DNA of 64,000 bases from Daphnia carinata (taxonomy: Eukaryota > Arthropoda > Branchiopoda > Diplostraca > Daphniidae), in assembly GCF_022539665.2 (NCBI RefSeq), contig NC_081336.1, positions 9,462,778 to 9,526,777 of the forward strand, in the 5' to 3' direction. Positions 11,763 to 24,628 of this stretch are shown here, in pieces. Every line of letters starts with the position of its first letter. Positions within the stretch are counted from its first letter, which is position 1. A program made the translations under genes and the position numbers. A model generated the notes under the pieces. It was not told where the DNA came from and ran no database searches. It saw only the letters and a program-made list of their open reading frames with translations.

Positions 11763-14700
11763 CTGCATCGCCATGACGTTTTCTTTTTTGATTGTCCCTT
11801 TAGTCTAGTTGATTGCAAATGCAAACGCCTTTAAAATAAAAGACAATTTCAAATGATAAAAACTAGCAGGTGATTCGCTATTGGTTCAACAACCTTTTTT
11901 TCTCTTTGGAAAACTATTTCATTGCAAGCTTTCTAGCAAAACTCTGGGACTGGGACTGATATACGAAAACAATCAGTGCAGTAAAGAACATGAGAAAACG
12001 CTGAAAAAATAAAAATACTGAAAAAAAAGTCAAGTCAAATACAACGCACCAGACGTGGTGTTGGGGACTGTTGTAAATCTATTGATGTGACACATGTAAG
12101 CGAAGAAAGCAAGGCCATGGTTATCCCTTGCTAACGCGTAAAAGAGGAAATGACATAATATTCACTTATGCAAAGGTGAAATGGTAAGAACCGGTGTTTC
12201 GATTAGGCAAGTTTTTTTCTTCAACTAACGAACAAACAAGTAACCGCTTTTCTTGGTAGAGCTAACGGCGGGTGTTAAACAATTCCGTAATCCAAATTAA
12301 AAAAGAAAATTGCACGTGAAAACAGTACGACCGGCAAACTTGACAACTTCTCGGACAACCAAATTTGTTCTTGCCAGCTGTGTTGTAATGTTGCAACAAC
12401 AACTAAACATTGAAAAGTGCTGTATATAAACGGGTTTTTAGGCCATTCACCACTTGTCGTTGTTGAAAAACTAAATCCTCATTTACAGAATGATTCTTCC
12501 ATGATAGAACGATAGAACAAAATGAAACTCAATAGCCAACAAATCAGTTTTGATAAATTGTCAAAATGGAGCTTAAATGTGCCAACTCAATTCGTAGTGC
12601 AAATAACAGCACGGCATCATTTTTTAAAACACCCGTATTATATGACTGACAATCTGTTTTTAGCCAAACCATCTGCTAATATACCCGTCATGATTTTTTA
12701 AACGAGCAGACATATACCGAGAAAACGAGAAAATGCCACTTTTACTGGAATGACCTTCAAAAGTTTGGGAAAAACGAAAAATGAATCAAATGAAATCGGC
12801 AACAAATTGAGACAGTTATTCAAACGATTTTGACAAGCCCTCTAATGATGGCTTGGCGAAGAAAATTTGATTGGGAAAGCAGTTCATCTTTCCCCATTTC
12901 TAACTAAAACACAGACCGCTGGCATTGTGAGTCAGTTGGAGCAATACAATGTTACCAATACCCCTCACTCTATGACGCCATCGAAGCAGAAGTGGCGCCA
13001 AAAATGGCGAAATGTGGCCAGAAAAGAATAGAATGAAAGGCAATGCCTACCATTTGTGGGAGGCAAAAAGACGGATTCAGTGCATCCTTAAACTGCAGCA
13101 TACTCAAAAAAAATCCAAAGAAGAAAAAAAAAACGAAAACGATTGCAAATTGAAGATAACAGTCAAACCACGAGAGGCGAGAGATGGGATTTTGGGCGCT
13201 TCTGAAACGTCACAGTATGAGGACGCATGCAAAAAGAAAGCAAAAGATAACAAAAAACTGACCTGGAAATGGAGCAGAGAACTTCCTCCGTTATGAATTG
13301 GATTCAAACGCAGCACAGCCATCGATGGTTGACGATCTGGTTTACACTGGCCGATTGGGTAGTGGTTGCTGCATCCCCGTCGAGGGCGCCAATTGTCTCT
13401 CGATCAGCTGACCGTCTTCGCCGTTTTTCTTTTTTCACTCTAGTCAGTCCTCCACTAAATGATACAATACATGAATAAGTTCCAGTCTACAGATTGTTTA
13501 GAAGCAATGCATCCAGTTGGTCCACTGGCTCAATTTACACTTGATACATCATGTGATTTCAACACTTAATTGTTGCAGCTAAATGTGGCTGAACCGTCTC
13601 ACTCTCCACACAAAAGTGAGTGGGGTCGACACGTAAGACATCCTCCGTGGATGTCAGCGAAAATGGGTAAGATGACGCTGATGTACTGGTGAGCACAATT
13701 TCGCGCTTTTTTACCCCCACCCCAACTACTAGACAGCATTGCCAACTCACCCTACGAACAAAATAAAACAGTTATTCTGAAGAAATGGCAATCGAAATAT
13801 GAAATGTTGGATTGAATTTCATATTGGGAATTGAATTAAAGAATTGTGGATCAGGTTTTGCAGCTGATGATTTTTGAAGATATCAACAACAAACAGCGTT
13901 GCATTGGCCAAACCAATGCCACAATTCAGAAGAATCGATTATTAGGAAACAGAGTAAAAAGAAAGAATGCAAGAAGAAAACATAATTTCATTCTTCTTCA
14001 TTTCCAGTACGAATTTTAATCCTAAAAAGAAACGGGGATGGCAAAAATATGGGTAGCAATTAAATTGAATGAGATTCATACATGTGCTGGAAGTTTAAAG
14101 TGGATATCCTGTTTTAGCCAAATAGAGCTCAATCACACATGCAATTTGTGTAGATGTCAGCTCTTCCAATAGTCAATCCTCGAGGTTCAATGGTCGATCC
14201 TGTACTTCAAATGGCTTGTTCCCACTCCACGTCACAGACAACTGTAAATATTATTTTTTTTAAACGAATGAACTACAAACTTTGTGAATCACATGGGATT
14301 TGCTGAGCAAGAAGGTAATTATATTTACTGAATTTTTCTTCAAGCTGATTCCAGCACACAAGATTCATTTTCTTTCCACTGTTTAAATGTATGTATGTGC
14401 TGGACAAAGATTCCATCTGCGCCCTACAAAAAAAAAGTAGAAAGAACACAGAAATTTTTAAACAGAGAAATTTATCTGTACCAAACTAATAGAAAAAAAA
14501 ATAAAGATAAACCCATATTTAAATTACAGCGAGAGAAAAAACAATGACTTAATTAAACTAGCAAATTTGCAAATGCATTTTTAACGGGTTGTTCATTAAA
14601 ATCAGATAACACAAAATGCTAGTTTTGGGCCAGCTGGTAGAAAATTCCTTAAATTTTGGGCATCTAAAACTCTTCCATGTTTGATGGAACGTCAATATTG

Positions 14701-15738
14701 CCCATTTTAGTTTTCTATCAATAAAAATAGCCCATCCACGTTGAAGCCTTAAAAACAGACCCTATTTTGTAAAAAGTTGTAAATCGTTGTTTAAATGATT
14801 GGGGACCAAAATGCGTCATCACGCATCAAGATAAGTGGATTGTCTAACAGAAAATTCCCGGCTGATAAATTGAAAATTTTGTTATTGTTGCCAGTCAGCG
14901 GCAACAGATATCGGGCTGTCATTAACAGGTTGAAAAATAAGTGTTTACAATTTTATCAAATTTCTTTGTAGATAAGTCAAAATGTGCACAAAAACAAAAT
15001 GCAGTTCCTTTCGTCGAAAAGCACCAACGGAACCAGTTGAATGTTAGATCGTGAATTTAAAACAGGGGAACGACTCCTGCCAACGGGAATAGCAAAAACA
15101 AAACAAACAAAAACAGTTCATCTATCGATACGCGATTAACGGAATCCGTTGAGTTATATCATGAATTAAAAATAGGGAAATGTTTCCTGTAACGAGGAGC
15201 AGCAAAATAAACAACAACAAAAAAAAACAAGCGAAAAAGGGGTTAGGGGAGGCACTTGGTTATCGATACGGATAGTGGCGTATTTTCGGTGATGACTACA
15301 GGAAAATAAAAACATTGTTGCCATGGTAATAAAGAGATAATGAATACATCCATAACCAAAAATGGAAATGCGTCATATCCAAAATTCTCAAAGGAAAATT
15401 GTAACTAAACAAAACGATAAAAGAAAGGCAGAGATGATCGAAGATTTTAAATTTATAATATGGAGCCAATGATACAAAACGGAATGCCGTGCTTATTCAG
15501 GATCGTTCATCGTTATTTTCTGTTAATCTCGAATCGTTGTGTAAGAAACGCTTTTCACAACAGGTAAACTTGGCCAGTAGATTACACAGTTTTGTGATTG
15601 GTATTAAGATAAAACGTAATCAGCTAAAGACGTTGGTCGTTTGAGAAGGTACAAAAGGAAGCCATTGCAACAACGTCATTCGAAAACTGTACATTGTGGA
15701 ACTATTCAATTCTCGTGTATTTGGGGAGTATCGAAAAT
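11763..15738. other. Spacer between genes B and C (repeated unit flank)
   Basis: No coding sequence recognised. Holds the same blocks as the other spacers: 3' flank (to about 12000), GAAAACAGTACGACCGGC near 12318, the 12731-12840 block, the GGCGCCAAAAATGGCG block near 12990, the large 13180-13790 block, a block at 14085-14930 shared with 26935-27800 and 50810-51480, and TTGGTTATCGATACGGATAG near 15257. A candidate 5' UTR exon lies at 13579-13688 (acceptor TTGTTGCAG, donor CTG/GTGAGC). Confidence 0.7.
15608..15621. promoter_or_regulatory. GATA-like inverted repeat upstream of the gene C relic start
   Basis: GATAAAACGTAATC, starting 131 bp before the relic ATG at 15739, the same spacing as in genes B, D, E and F. 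One arm is imperfect (TAATC for TTATC). Confidence 0.35.
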
Positions 15739-15852
15739 ATGGTGGATGGTTTAAGTCAAGTGTTTGAAGGAAAGTTCGGAGTTGGTGATGTTGAAACGAA
15801 AATAGATTGAGTCCATCGTCATCACAAAAATAGAGAAGAAGAAGCTGGACGT
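15739..15852 (+). pseudogene. Relic of the pseudokinase N-terminus ahead of gene C
   Basis: The ATG and 23 codons (MVDGLSQVFEGKFG...VETKID) match the start of the pseudokinase in genes B, D, E and F. A TGA at 15808-15810 replaces the CGA codon of the sisters. After about 15852 (GAAGAAGAAGCT) the sequence joins directly to DNA that in sister genes ends the ankyrin block. The rest of the pseudokinase and the internal ankyrin repeats are therefore missing. Confidence 0.7.
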
Positions 15853-15910
15853 GGATTGTGAATGCTGGAATTGAATGCGTTACATTAATTGTTTCAAACG
15901 ATAACAAAGA

Positions 15911-18304
15911 ATGAAAATTTGGATCGACCGTGAAAAACTATTAGGGGAAGGTGGCTTTGGTACGGTATACAAAGGGAAGTTATGGGATAATGATGGTGTG
16001 ATATTTAAAGTGATTTTCGGAGGCCGTGAAGTGGCAGTAAAACGAGTTGAAAAACGATTTGCCAAAAATATAGAAGAAGAAGCAATGCTGAAGTTAGATC
16101 ATCCAAACATCGTCAAACTTCTTTACTGTGAAAAGGACGAGAACTTTATGTATGACAATTTTTTGTGGTTTTAAATAGCAATAGGATTTCGTAATTGATT
16201 TGTTTTTTGTTTTCGTTTTCGTGTTACAGGTACTACGCATTGGAATTATGTGACGCTTCTTTAGATCAACTTTTCCTGGAAAAGGATGATCGCAAAAAAT
16301 ACAACGGAACTTTGCCACCTACTATCGAAATATTTCGTCAATTAGCTACAGGCCTGGCATACATCCATTCAGAGAAATTAATTCATCGAGACATTAAACC
16401 CCACAACATCCTCATTATGCAAAAGCCTGGAAAAATTGAAGAGATAATAATGAAATGGTCTGATTTTGGACTGGCCAAATCCGTAAACGAAAAGGGAAAA
16501 CATTCGTGGACTGGAGTGAGAGGAACCAGAACTTGGTACGCACCCGAAGTGCTGAAAAAACTCATCGACGATGAAAAGTCGGAAAACGATGAATTTTGGG
16601 GCACCGTTAAGAGCGATGTGTTCGTCCTCGGCCTCGTCTACGGTTATATTTTTTTGGAGGGGGAACATCTATTCGGTTCAAGTGAACATAAAATTCACCA
16701 GAACATTATTGAAAAACATCCGGTGAATATGAAGAGTAATCACAATTAAATTTCATGTTATTTTACTCTTCTATTGATAAACACTTGTGGTGGATAAATT
16801 CTAGAAATTAATGTCGAAGTCCGCAAATTTTATGCGGATGACTTACTAACGAAAATGTTGGAACACGATCCGGGAAAAAGAATTGAATCGAAAGAATTGA
16901 TCAACCAACTGGAATCCATCAAGGAAAACGTAATATATATTTTTTTAAGTTAGGAAGTAGCAACTTTGGCAATCCAATATTTTTCAAATTTAGTTGACTG
17001 AAAAAGAAAATGAATTTCACCAACTTTGTGCTCGTGACTCTTCGCCTGATCTAATAGGAAGAATTACCGACCTTATTCGTCTTGGAATCAATGTAAATTC
17101 AACGGACAGTCTTAAAAGGAATGCGCTCCATCATTTGTGTGAATTCAATTCAAGCCCGAAATTCATTGACGCCATTCAACTCTTAATCCAACTGGGAATT
17201 GATGTGAATGCAAAGGACATTTGGGGAATGAATGCGCTCCATTTTTTGTGTATATCAAATTCAAGTCCAAATTTAATTGGCGCCATTCAACTCTTAATCC
17301 AACTGGGAATTGATGTGAATGCAAAGGACAATGATGGAAGGAATGCGCTCCATAATTTGTGTATATCAAATTCAAGTCCAAAATTAATTGACGCCATTCA
17401 ACTCTTAATCCAACAGGGAATTGATGTGAATGCAAAGAACAATTGGGGAGACAATGCGCTCCATTATTTGTGTAGATCAAATTCAAGCCCAAATTTAATT
17501 GACGCCATCCATTTCTTAATCCAACTGGGAATTGATGTGAATGCAAAGGGCCATTATGGACGTAGTGCGCTCCATTGTTTATGTGAATCAAATTCAAGCC
17601 CATATTTAATTGGCGCCATTGAACTCTTAATCCAACTGGGAATTGATGTGAATGCCAAGGGCAAAAATGGAAAGAATGCGCTCCATTATTTGTGTAAATC
17701 CAATTCAAGCCCAAATTTAATTGACGCCATTCAACTCTTAATCCAATTGGGAATTGATGTGAATGCAAAGGACAATGATGGAAGGAATGCGCTCCATAAT
17801 TTGTGTATATCAAATTCAAGCCCAAATTTAATTAACGCCATTCAACTCTTAATCCAATTGGGGATTGATGTGAATGCAAAGGACAATAATGAAAAGACTG
17901 CGCTCCATTATTTGTGTGAATTCAATTCAAGCCCAAATTTAACTGACGCCATTCAACTATTAATCCCACTGGGAATTGATGTGAATGCAAAGGACAAATG
18001 GGGAAAGAATGTGCTCCATTATGTGTGTCATTCAAATTCAAGCTCAAATTTAATTAACGCCATTCAACTCTTAATCCAACTGGGAATTGATGTGAATGCA
18101 AAGGACGATGATGGAAAGACTGCGCTCCATTATTTGTGCGGATGGAATTCAAGCCCAAATTTAATTGACGCCATTCAACTGTTAATCCAACTAGGAAATC
18201 GTGTCATATCCAACGGCCACGATGCTCGAGCTTATTTACGCTATAATGACAAGATTAGCAACAAGGACGAAATCATAGAACTACTCGACGAAGCAGTTTT
18301 TTAG
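15911..18304 (+). CDS. Gene C: kinase-ankyrin protein, single kinase domain
   Basis: Four exons: 15911-16149, 16230-16735, 16805-16929, 16994-18304; 726 aa, no internal stop. The start is AAGAATGAAA (A at -3), the methionine that opens the MKIWIDR linker before the P-loop. Residues 1-290: kinase with GEGGFG, VAVK, HRDIKPHN, DFG and WYAPEVL, so all main catalytic residues are present and activity is predicted. An insertion of about ten residues between the P-loop and VAVK partly duplicates the VFKGKFGG segment. Residues 291-726: ten 37-aa ankyrin repeats and a conserved end cap (SNGHDAR...NKDEI-x-x-LLDEA). The kinase is IRE1-like but the KEN nuclease position is taken by ankyrin repeats. The simplest functional gene of the array; it arose by deletion of the upstream modules (see 15739-15852). 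Confidence 0.8.
17082..18200 (+). repeat. Tandem ankyrin-coding repeats, 111-bp period (gene C)
   Basis: Ten units of 111 bp with near-identical DNA in the segment coding LIDAIQLLIQLGIDVNAKD. The degree of DNA identity suggests recent amplification or homogenisation. Confidence 0.9.
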
Positions 18305-18350
18305 TTGAATTATAACTGGTTTCAGCACCTCAAAACCCTCGGAAAATTAA

Positions 18351-18356
18351 AATAAA
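18351..18356 (+). terminator. Poly(A) signal of gene C
   Basis: AATAAA 47 bp after the TAG stop at 18302-18304. Only motif and position support it. Confidence 0.5.
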
Positions 18357-20975
18357 CCGACTGTCCCATATTCTGAATTATTTTACCTGTCGCTCATAGA
18401 AAACACAAAATTTTCACTCTCTTGGCTGTGTTACACAGATTGAATAACATTAACATTAAGCTCAAAGTTGATTGCAACTCATTTAGCAAACGACTTCAAA
18501 ATGAAAGAAAGTATCAAACCATAAAAACCACCAGCTGATTCATCATCGGATCAACAAGCTTCTTTTCTCTTTGAAAAATTATTTCATTTCCACTTCTAAA
18601 GATACTTATACAGGAAAACAATCAGTGCAGTAGAGAACCTGAGTAAACGTTGGAAAAAAAAAATTATAAAAAAATCTCGAATGTTGAAAAAAAAACAGGC
18701 GGTAAGAGCGAAAATCATAAAAAATGAAGTCAAAAACAACGCACCAGACGTGGGATTAGAGCCGGTGGTAAATCTATTGGTGTGGCAAACGTAAGGAAAG
18801 AGAGCAAGGTCATGGTTATCCCTAACTAATGTGTAATGGAGAAAACGATATAATATTCAAGCACATGCAGATGTGAAATACTAAAAATCGGTGTTTCGGT
18901 TGAACAAGTTTTCTTCGTCAACTGAAGGACAAACAAGAAACCGCTGTACTTGAGAGAGCTTACTGGGACCATAAACGATTAACAATTCCCCTTGTCAAAT
19001 TTAAAACGAATATTCAACATGAAAACAGTACGAAGGTCAAACTCGACCGTTAAATCTGTTCTTGCCAGCTTGTGGTAATGTTGCAACCACAACAACAAAA
19101 AAAGAGCTAAGGAAAACATTGAAAAATGCTGTCTCAAGGATTGTTAGGTTCTTCCATAAAAGAACAATGACACAACAAAATGAATCACCATGGCCTCAAG
19201 TCAGATTTAGCAAAATGCCAAGGTGTGTAGTTCACATGAACAGCACAGCCATTTAATAATTGGCTTAATAAGTATTGAAATGTTTTTTTTTTAAACCCTC
19301 ATATTATAGAATGACAATCTCTGTCCATTTGTTTTGGCAAATCATCTGCTTACATACAGTCGAATACAAGATTTTTTTAAAAAGCAGACATCTACCGGGA
19401 AAATGCGAAAATGGCACTTTTCCTGGAGTGACCTTCAAAAGAATGGGAAAACAAAATGCGAAAATTCAATCAAATGTAGTCGGCAAGTAAGAGTGATTGT
19501 TCTTCAAACGATTCTGCCAAGCCATCTGATGATTTGGAAAACAACTAATCTTTCCCCATTTCTAACTGGAACACAGGACGCTTTCATTGTGGTGAGCAAT
19601 ACAATGTCAACAATTTCACCCTAGCTCTATGACGCCATCGAAGGAAAAATGGCGCGAAAAATGGCGAAATGTGGCCAGAAAAGAATAGACTGGAATGTAA
19701 GGCCGGCCATTAATTGGCGAAAAAAAAAGGATTCAGTACATTCTTAACTCGCATCATTTTCAACGATCTCTCATAAATCAATAGAAGAAAAGAAAAACGA
19801 AAGTAGTAACAATTCTGAAAATATCACAGCCAAACGACTTTTGGAGGGAAGGGTCGAAATTTTAGGCGCATCTGAAATGTTGGTGTGCGATGATACATGC
19901 AAAACGAAAGCAAAAGATAACAAATAAACTGACCTGGAAATAGAGTAGAGAACTTCTTTCACTATGAATTGCATTCGAGCGAAGCACAGCCATCGACGAA
20001 CGATCTGGTTTACAGTGGGCGATTGGGTGGTAGTCGTTGCTGCTTTGCCGTCGAGGGCGCCAAATGATTCTCCATCAGCTGACCGTCTTACCATCGCCAT
20101 TTTTTTTCTTTCTCTATAGTCAGTCCTGCACTAAATGATGCACTACATGAATAAGTTCCAGTCTACAGATTGTTTAGCAGAAATGCATCCAGGTGGTCCA
20201 CTGCCTCAATTTGCACTATTTACATCATCTGATTTGAACACTTAATTGTTGCAGACAAATGTGGTTGAACTGTTTTACTCTCCACACAAAAGTGAGTGGA
20301 GTCGACAAGTCGCACATCCTTTGTGGATGTGTGTCTAAATGGCAGTGAGGCTGATGTGTTGGTGAGCACAATTCAGCGATTTTATAAACCCCCACCCCAG
20401 CTACTAGACAGCATTGCCAACTCACACTACGAACAAAATAAAACGGTTATTCCGAAAAAATAACAATCGAAATATGAAATGTTGGATTGAATTTCATATT
20501 GGGAATTGAATTAAAGAATTGTGGATCAGGTTTTGCAGCTGATGATTTTTGAAACCATCAACAACAAACAGCGTTGCACTGGCCAAACCAATGCCACAAT
20601 TCAGAAGAATTGAATGAATGAATTCAGAAGAAAGAAAGAAATACATAAAACAACAAACACAATGAAAGGGTGATCGAGACTTTAAATTATTATTACAGAT
20701 ACAATAATGGCAAAAGGAATGCCATGCTTATATCAGGAACGTAAAGTTCATCATTATTTTCTGATAATCTCGAATCGTTGTGCAAGTGACGCATTTCACA
20801 ACTGATAAACCTGGCCAGTAGATTACACAATATTGTGAAGTTCAAGATAATCGTTATCAGCTTAAAGCGTTGATCTTTTACATCTATCTAGAAGGAAGCC
20901 ATCGGAACAACGCCATTCGAAAACTGTACATTGAGGAATTATTTAACTATCCTGCATTTGGAAAGTATCGAAAAT
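18357..20975. other. Spacer between genes C and D (repeated unit flank)
   Basis: No coding sequence recognised. Contains the shared spacer blocks: 3' flank, GAAAACAGTACGAAGGTC near 19022, the 19410-19520 block, the GGCGAAATGTGGCC block near 19660, and the large 19850-20460 block. The part corresponding to 14085-15300 of the previous spacer is absent, making this the shortest full spacer. A candidate 5' UTR exon lies at 20255-20361. Confidence 0.7.
20846..20858. promoter_or_regulatory. GATA-like inverted repeat upstream of gene D
   Basis: GATAATCGTTATC, starting 130 bp before the ATG at 20976; same position as in the sister genes. Confidence 0.4.
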
Positions 20976-23900
20976 ATGGCGGGTGCTTTAGGCCAAGTGT
21001 TTGAAGGAAAGTTCGGAGTTCGCGACGTAGAAACAAAAATAGTTCGAGTACATCGTTTCCACAAAAGTAAAGAAGAAGAAGCTTTGCTAAAGTTAGATCA
21101 TCCAAACATCGTCAAACTGCTTCACTGTAAAAGTGACGATGACCATATGTAAGTTCTTCTTGTTTTGAATAGGAAAACGATATCAACAATGATTTGATTT
21201 TGTTTTCGTTGCCATGTTACCAGGTACTATGCATTGGGACCGTGTTTGGCCACTTTAGATCAGCTGTTCTTGAAGTCGGATGATGCAAGAAAATACAACG
21301 GACGTATGCCACACCATGTCGATGGTCTGCTGCAATTAGCTGCTGGTCTCGAATACATCCATTCATATAATTTAGTTCATGGAGACATCAAACCAGAAAA
21401 TGTCCTGATTGCGGAGGGATCTGCCGACCAAGATGAGATAACCCTCAAATGGGCAAATTTTGGACTGATAAGAACTGTCAGTGAAGCAAGGCAAAATAGT
21501 CCTCTTGGGAGCAATACATATCAGCAATACATATCAGAAGAAATAAGGAATGGTTAGCCCCCGAGTTGCTTCAGTTGACCACTTTAGGAAACGTAGATGA
21601 ATACAGCTATGAAGATGGCATCAAGCACGACGTGTTTGCACTGGGACTTGTTTTCGGTAGTCTACTCTTGAACGGCGAACATCTCTACGGTTCCACCGAA
21701 AATGAAATTACCGACAACATAGTTAAAAGAAATCCCATTAACATGCAAAGTAATACCTGATATACTATAATGATACTGTTTTCTGATTAAAAGAGTGATT
21801 CTTTTACTTAGAAATGGATGGAAAATTACGCGACTGTTACGAAATTGACCTATTGGGAAAAATGTTGAAAAACGACCCCGTTGGAAGAACGAAATCAAAG
21901 GAAGCAGTCGTACAATTACACTCGATCAAGGAAAAGGTATAATGAATTTAAAACAAGCCGAGTAATCGCATTATACAAATGCCAATTTATGCAATTTAGC
22001 TCACTGGAAAAGAAAAAGAATTGCTTGAATTGTGTGGGGTTGATTCACGATTGGATTTAACGGGAAAAATCAAAGAACTAATCCAGTTCGGAATTAATGT
22101 GAACGCAAAGAACAAAGACGGAACGAATGCGCTTCATCTTTTGTGTCGTTACTATTCAAACGAAAAATTAACCGACGCAATTCAACTCGTAATCGAAAGC
22201 GGAATCGACGTGAACGCAAGGGACAACGATGGAATGAATGCCATTCATTATTTGTGTCGATACCATTCAAGCAAAAACTTAATCAACGCAATTCAAATCT
22301 TGATTCAATTCGGAATCGACGCAAAGGCAAAAACCAACGATGGATCAAATGCGATCCATTATTTATGTCGAGACAATTCAACCCCAAATTCAGTCGACGC
22401 AATTGATATTTTGATTGAAGTCGGAGTTGATATGCAGGCAAAGGACAACGCTGGATGGAATGCGTTGTACTATTTGCAAAATAAAGTTAAGAAAGAGATG
22501 AAAATTTGGTTCGACCGTAATAAACCAATAGGGAGCGGTGGCTTTGCTACGGTATACAAAGGGAAGTTCGGAGGTCGTGAAGTGGCAGTAAAAAGAGTTG
22601 AAATCAGTCGTGTCCACAAAAGGGAAGAAGAAGCAATGCTAAAATTAGATCATCCAAACATCGTCAAACTCCTTTACTGTGAAAAGGACTCGGACTTTAT
22701 GTATAGACTTTGTTTTCTGGTTTTAAATAACAATATGATTTCAAAATTGATTTTTTTTTTTCGTTATCGCGTTAAAGGTACTACGCATTGGAATTATGTG
22801 TCGCTTCCTTAGAACAACTTTTCCCGCAGTCGGATAACCTCAAAACATACGATAGATCCATGCTTTGCATTTTCCGTCAATTAGCTACAGGCCTGGCATA
22901 CATCCATTCGAAGAATTTAATTCACCGAGACATTAAACCGAGCAACGTCCTTATCATGCAAATGCCTGGAAAAAATGAAGAGATAATAATCAAATGGTCT
23001 GATTTTGGATTGGCCAAATCCATAAACGAAAAGGGATATCACTCGTGGTCTGGAGTGAGAGGAACCAGAACTTGGTACGCACCCGAAGTGCTGGAAAAAC
23101 TCATCAACGAAAAAAAGGCGGAAAACGACGAGTTTTGGGGCACCGTCAAGAGCGATGTGTTTGTCCTCGGCCTAGTCTTCGCTTATCTTTTCTTGAAGGG
23201 AGTACATCTATTCGGTGCAACCGAAAAAGAAATTCACAATAATATAATTGGAGAACGTTCTGTGAATATGAAGAGTAATTCCAATTTAATTCCATATTAT
23301 TCTACTTTTCTATTGATGAACACTTTGTTGCTTAATTCTAGAAATTGATGGCGAATTGCGCAAATATTATGAGAATGACTTACTAAAGAAAATGTTGCAA
23401 TACGATCCGGAAAAAAGAATAAGTTCAACAGAAGTCTTCGAACAACTGGAATCCATCAAGAATAAAGTAATATTATTTTTTTGTTTTGAAATTTAGGAAC
23501 TAGCAACCTACATAATCGAACATTTCTCCAATTTAGCTGATTGAAAAAGAAGGAGAATTTCACAAAATTTGTGCTTTTGACCCTTCGCCTGATCTCGTAG
23601 AAAAAATCAACGCTTTGATTCGCCTTGGAATCGATGTGAATGCAAAGGACAAGAATGGAACGAACGCTCTCCATCATTTGTGTAACAGCAACTCAAGCCC
23701 AAATGTAATTGAAGCCATTCAATTCTTGAGCGACAACGGAATTGATGTGAATGCTAAGGACAAAAAAGGACAGAATGCGCTCCATCATTTGTGTCAATCA
23801 AATTCAAGCCCAAATTTAATTGGCGCCATTCAACTCTTAATCCAACTGGGAATTGACGTGAATGCAAAGGACAATTCGGGACAGAATGCGCTCCATCATT

Positions 23901-24628
23901 TGTTTAGTTTCCTCTCGAAATCAAAAATATTTGACGGCAGTCAAATATTAACCGAACTGGGACTTGATGCGAATGTTAAACACAGATTAAGCGAGGATGA
24001 GCTGAAACATATGACTATATTCGATTCAGGCTCAAATTTATTTGGCGGCAAGGAACCTTTATCCCAACTGGGATTGGATGTGAACGCAAAGGACTGTTCT
24101 AAAACGAATACGCTCCAATATTTGCATGAATTCAATTCAGGCTCAAAAATAATTGACGCCATTCAACTCTTAATCAAACTGGGAATCGATGTGACCGCAA
24201 AGGACGCTTTAGGACAGAATGCCCTTCATCGTTTGTGTCAATTCTACTCAAAATCGAATATAATTGAAATCATTAAACTTTTAAGTGGCAACGGGCTTGA
24301 CGTGAATGCAGTGGACGGAAAAGGACAGAACGCGCTCCATTATTTGTGTCTATTGAATTCAAGCCCAACTTTAATTGACGCCATTCAACTTTTTATCCAA
24401 CTGGGAATTGATGTGAATGCAAACGACTCTGATGGAAGGAATGCGCTCCATCATTTGTGTACAATAAATCCAAGGTCAAATTTAATTGTCGCCATTCCCC
24501 TCTTAACCAAACTGGGAACTCGTGTGATAGCCAATGGTCATGATGCACGAAGTAATTTACGAGATAATTTTATGATTAGCAACAAGGACGAAATCCTAAA
24601 ACTACTCGACGCAGCACTTCTTCTTTGA
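20976..24628 (+). CDS. Gene D: pseudokinase-ANK-kinase-ANK protein, frameshifted in the pseudokinase
   Basis: Seven exons: 20976-21148, 21224-21749, 21812-21936, 22000-22700, 22778-23274, 23342-23466, 23537-24628. The start is AATATGGCG. The second exon carries a 13-bp tandem duplication (21510-21522 and 21523-21535) and other extra bases. The frame opened by the ATG stops at 21555-21557 (about 168 aa), and the sister-like frame resumes downstream. The remaining exons are open: internal ankyrin block of four repeats, a kinase with GSGGFA, VAVK, HRDIKPSN and DFG (predicted active), and a terminal block of eight repeats, two of them degenerate around 23910-24080, ending in the NGHDAR...NKDEI cap. 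The pseudokinase reads HGDIKPEN and NFG. It may be a true pseudogene, or the ankyrin-kinase-ankyrin part may be made from an internal start; the sequence cannot decide. Confidence 0.62.

Noticed and set aside
19771-20100. Minus-strand ORFs in spacers (also 4514-4735, 13104-13322, 25980-26204, 63431-63676)
   Set aside because: Homologous positions, but the reading frame is not conserved between copies. Only the splice-donor-like site is noted as a finding.
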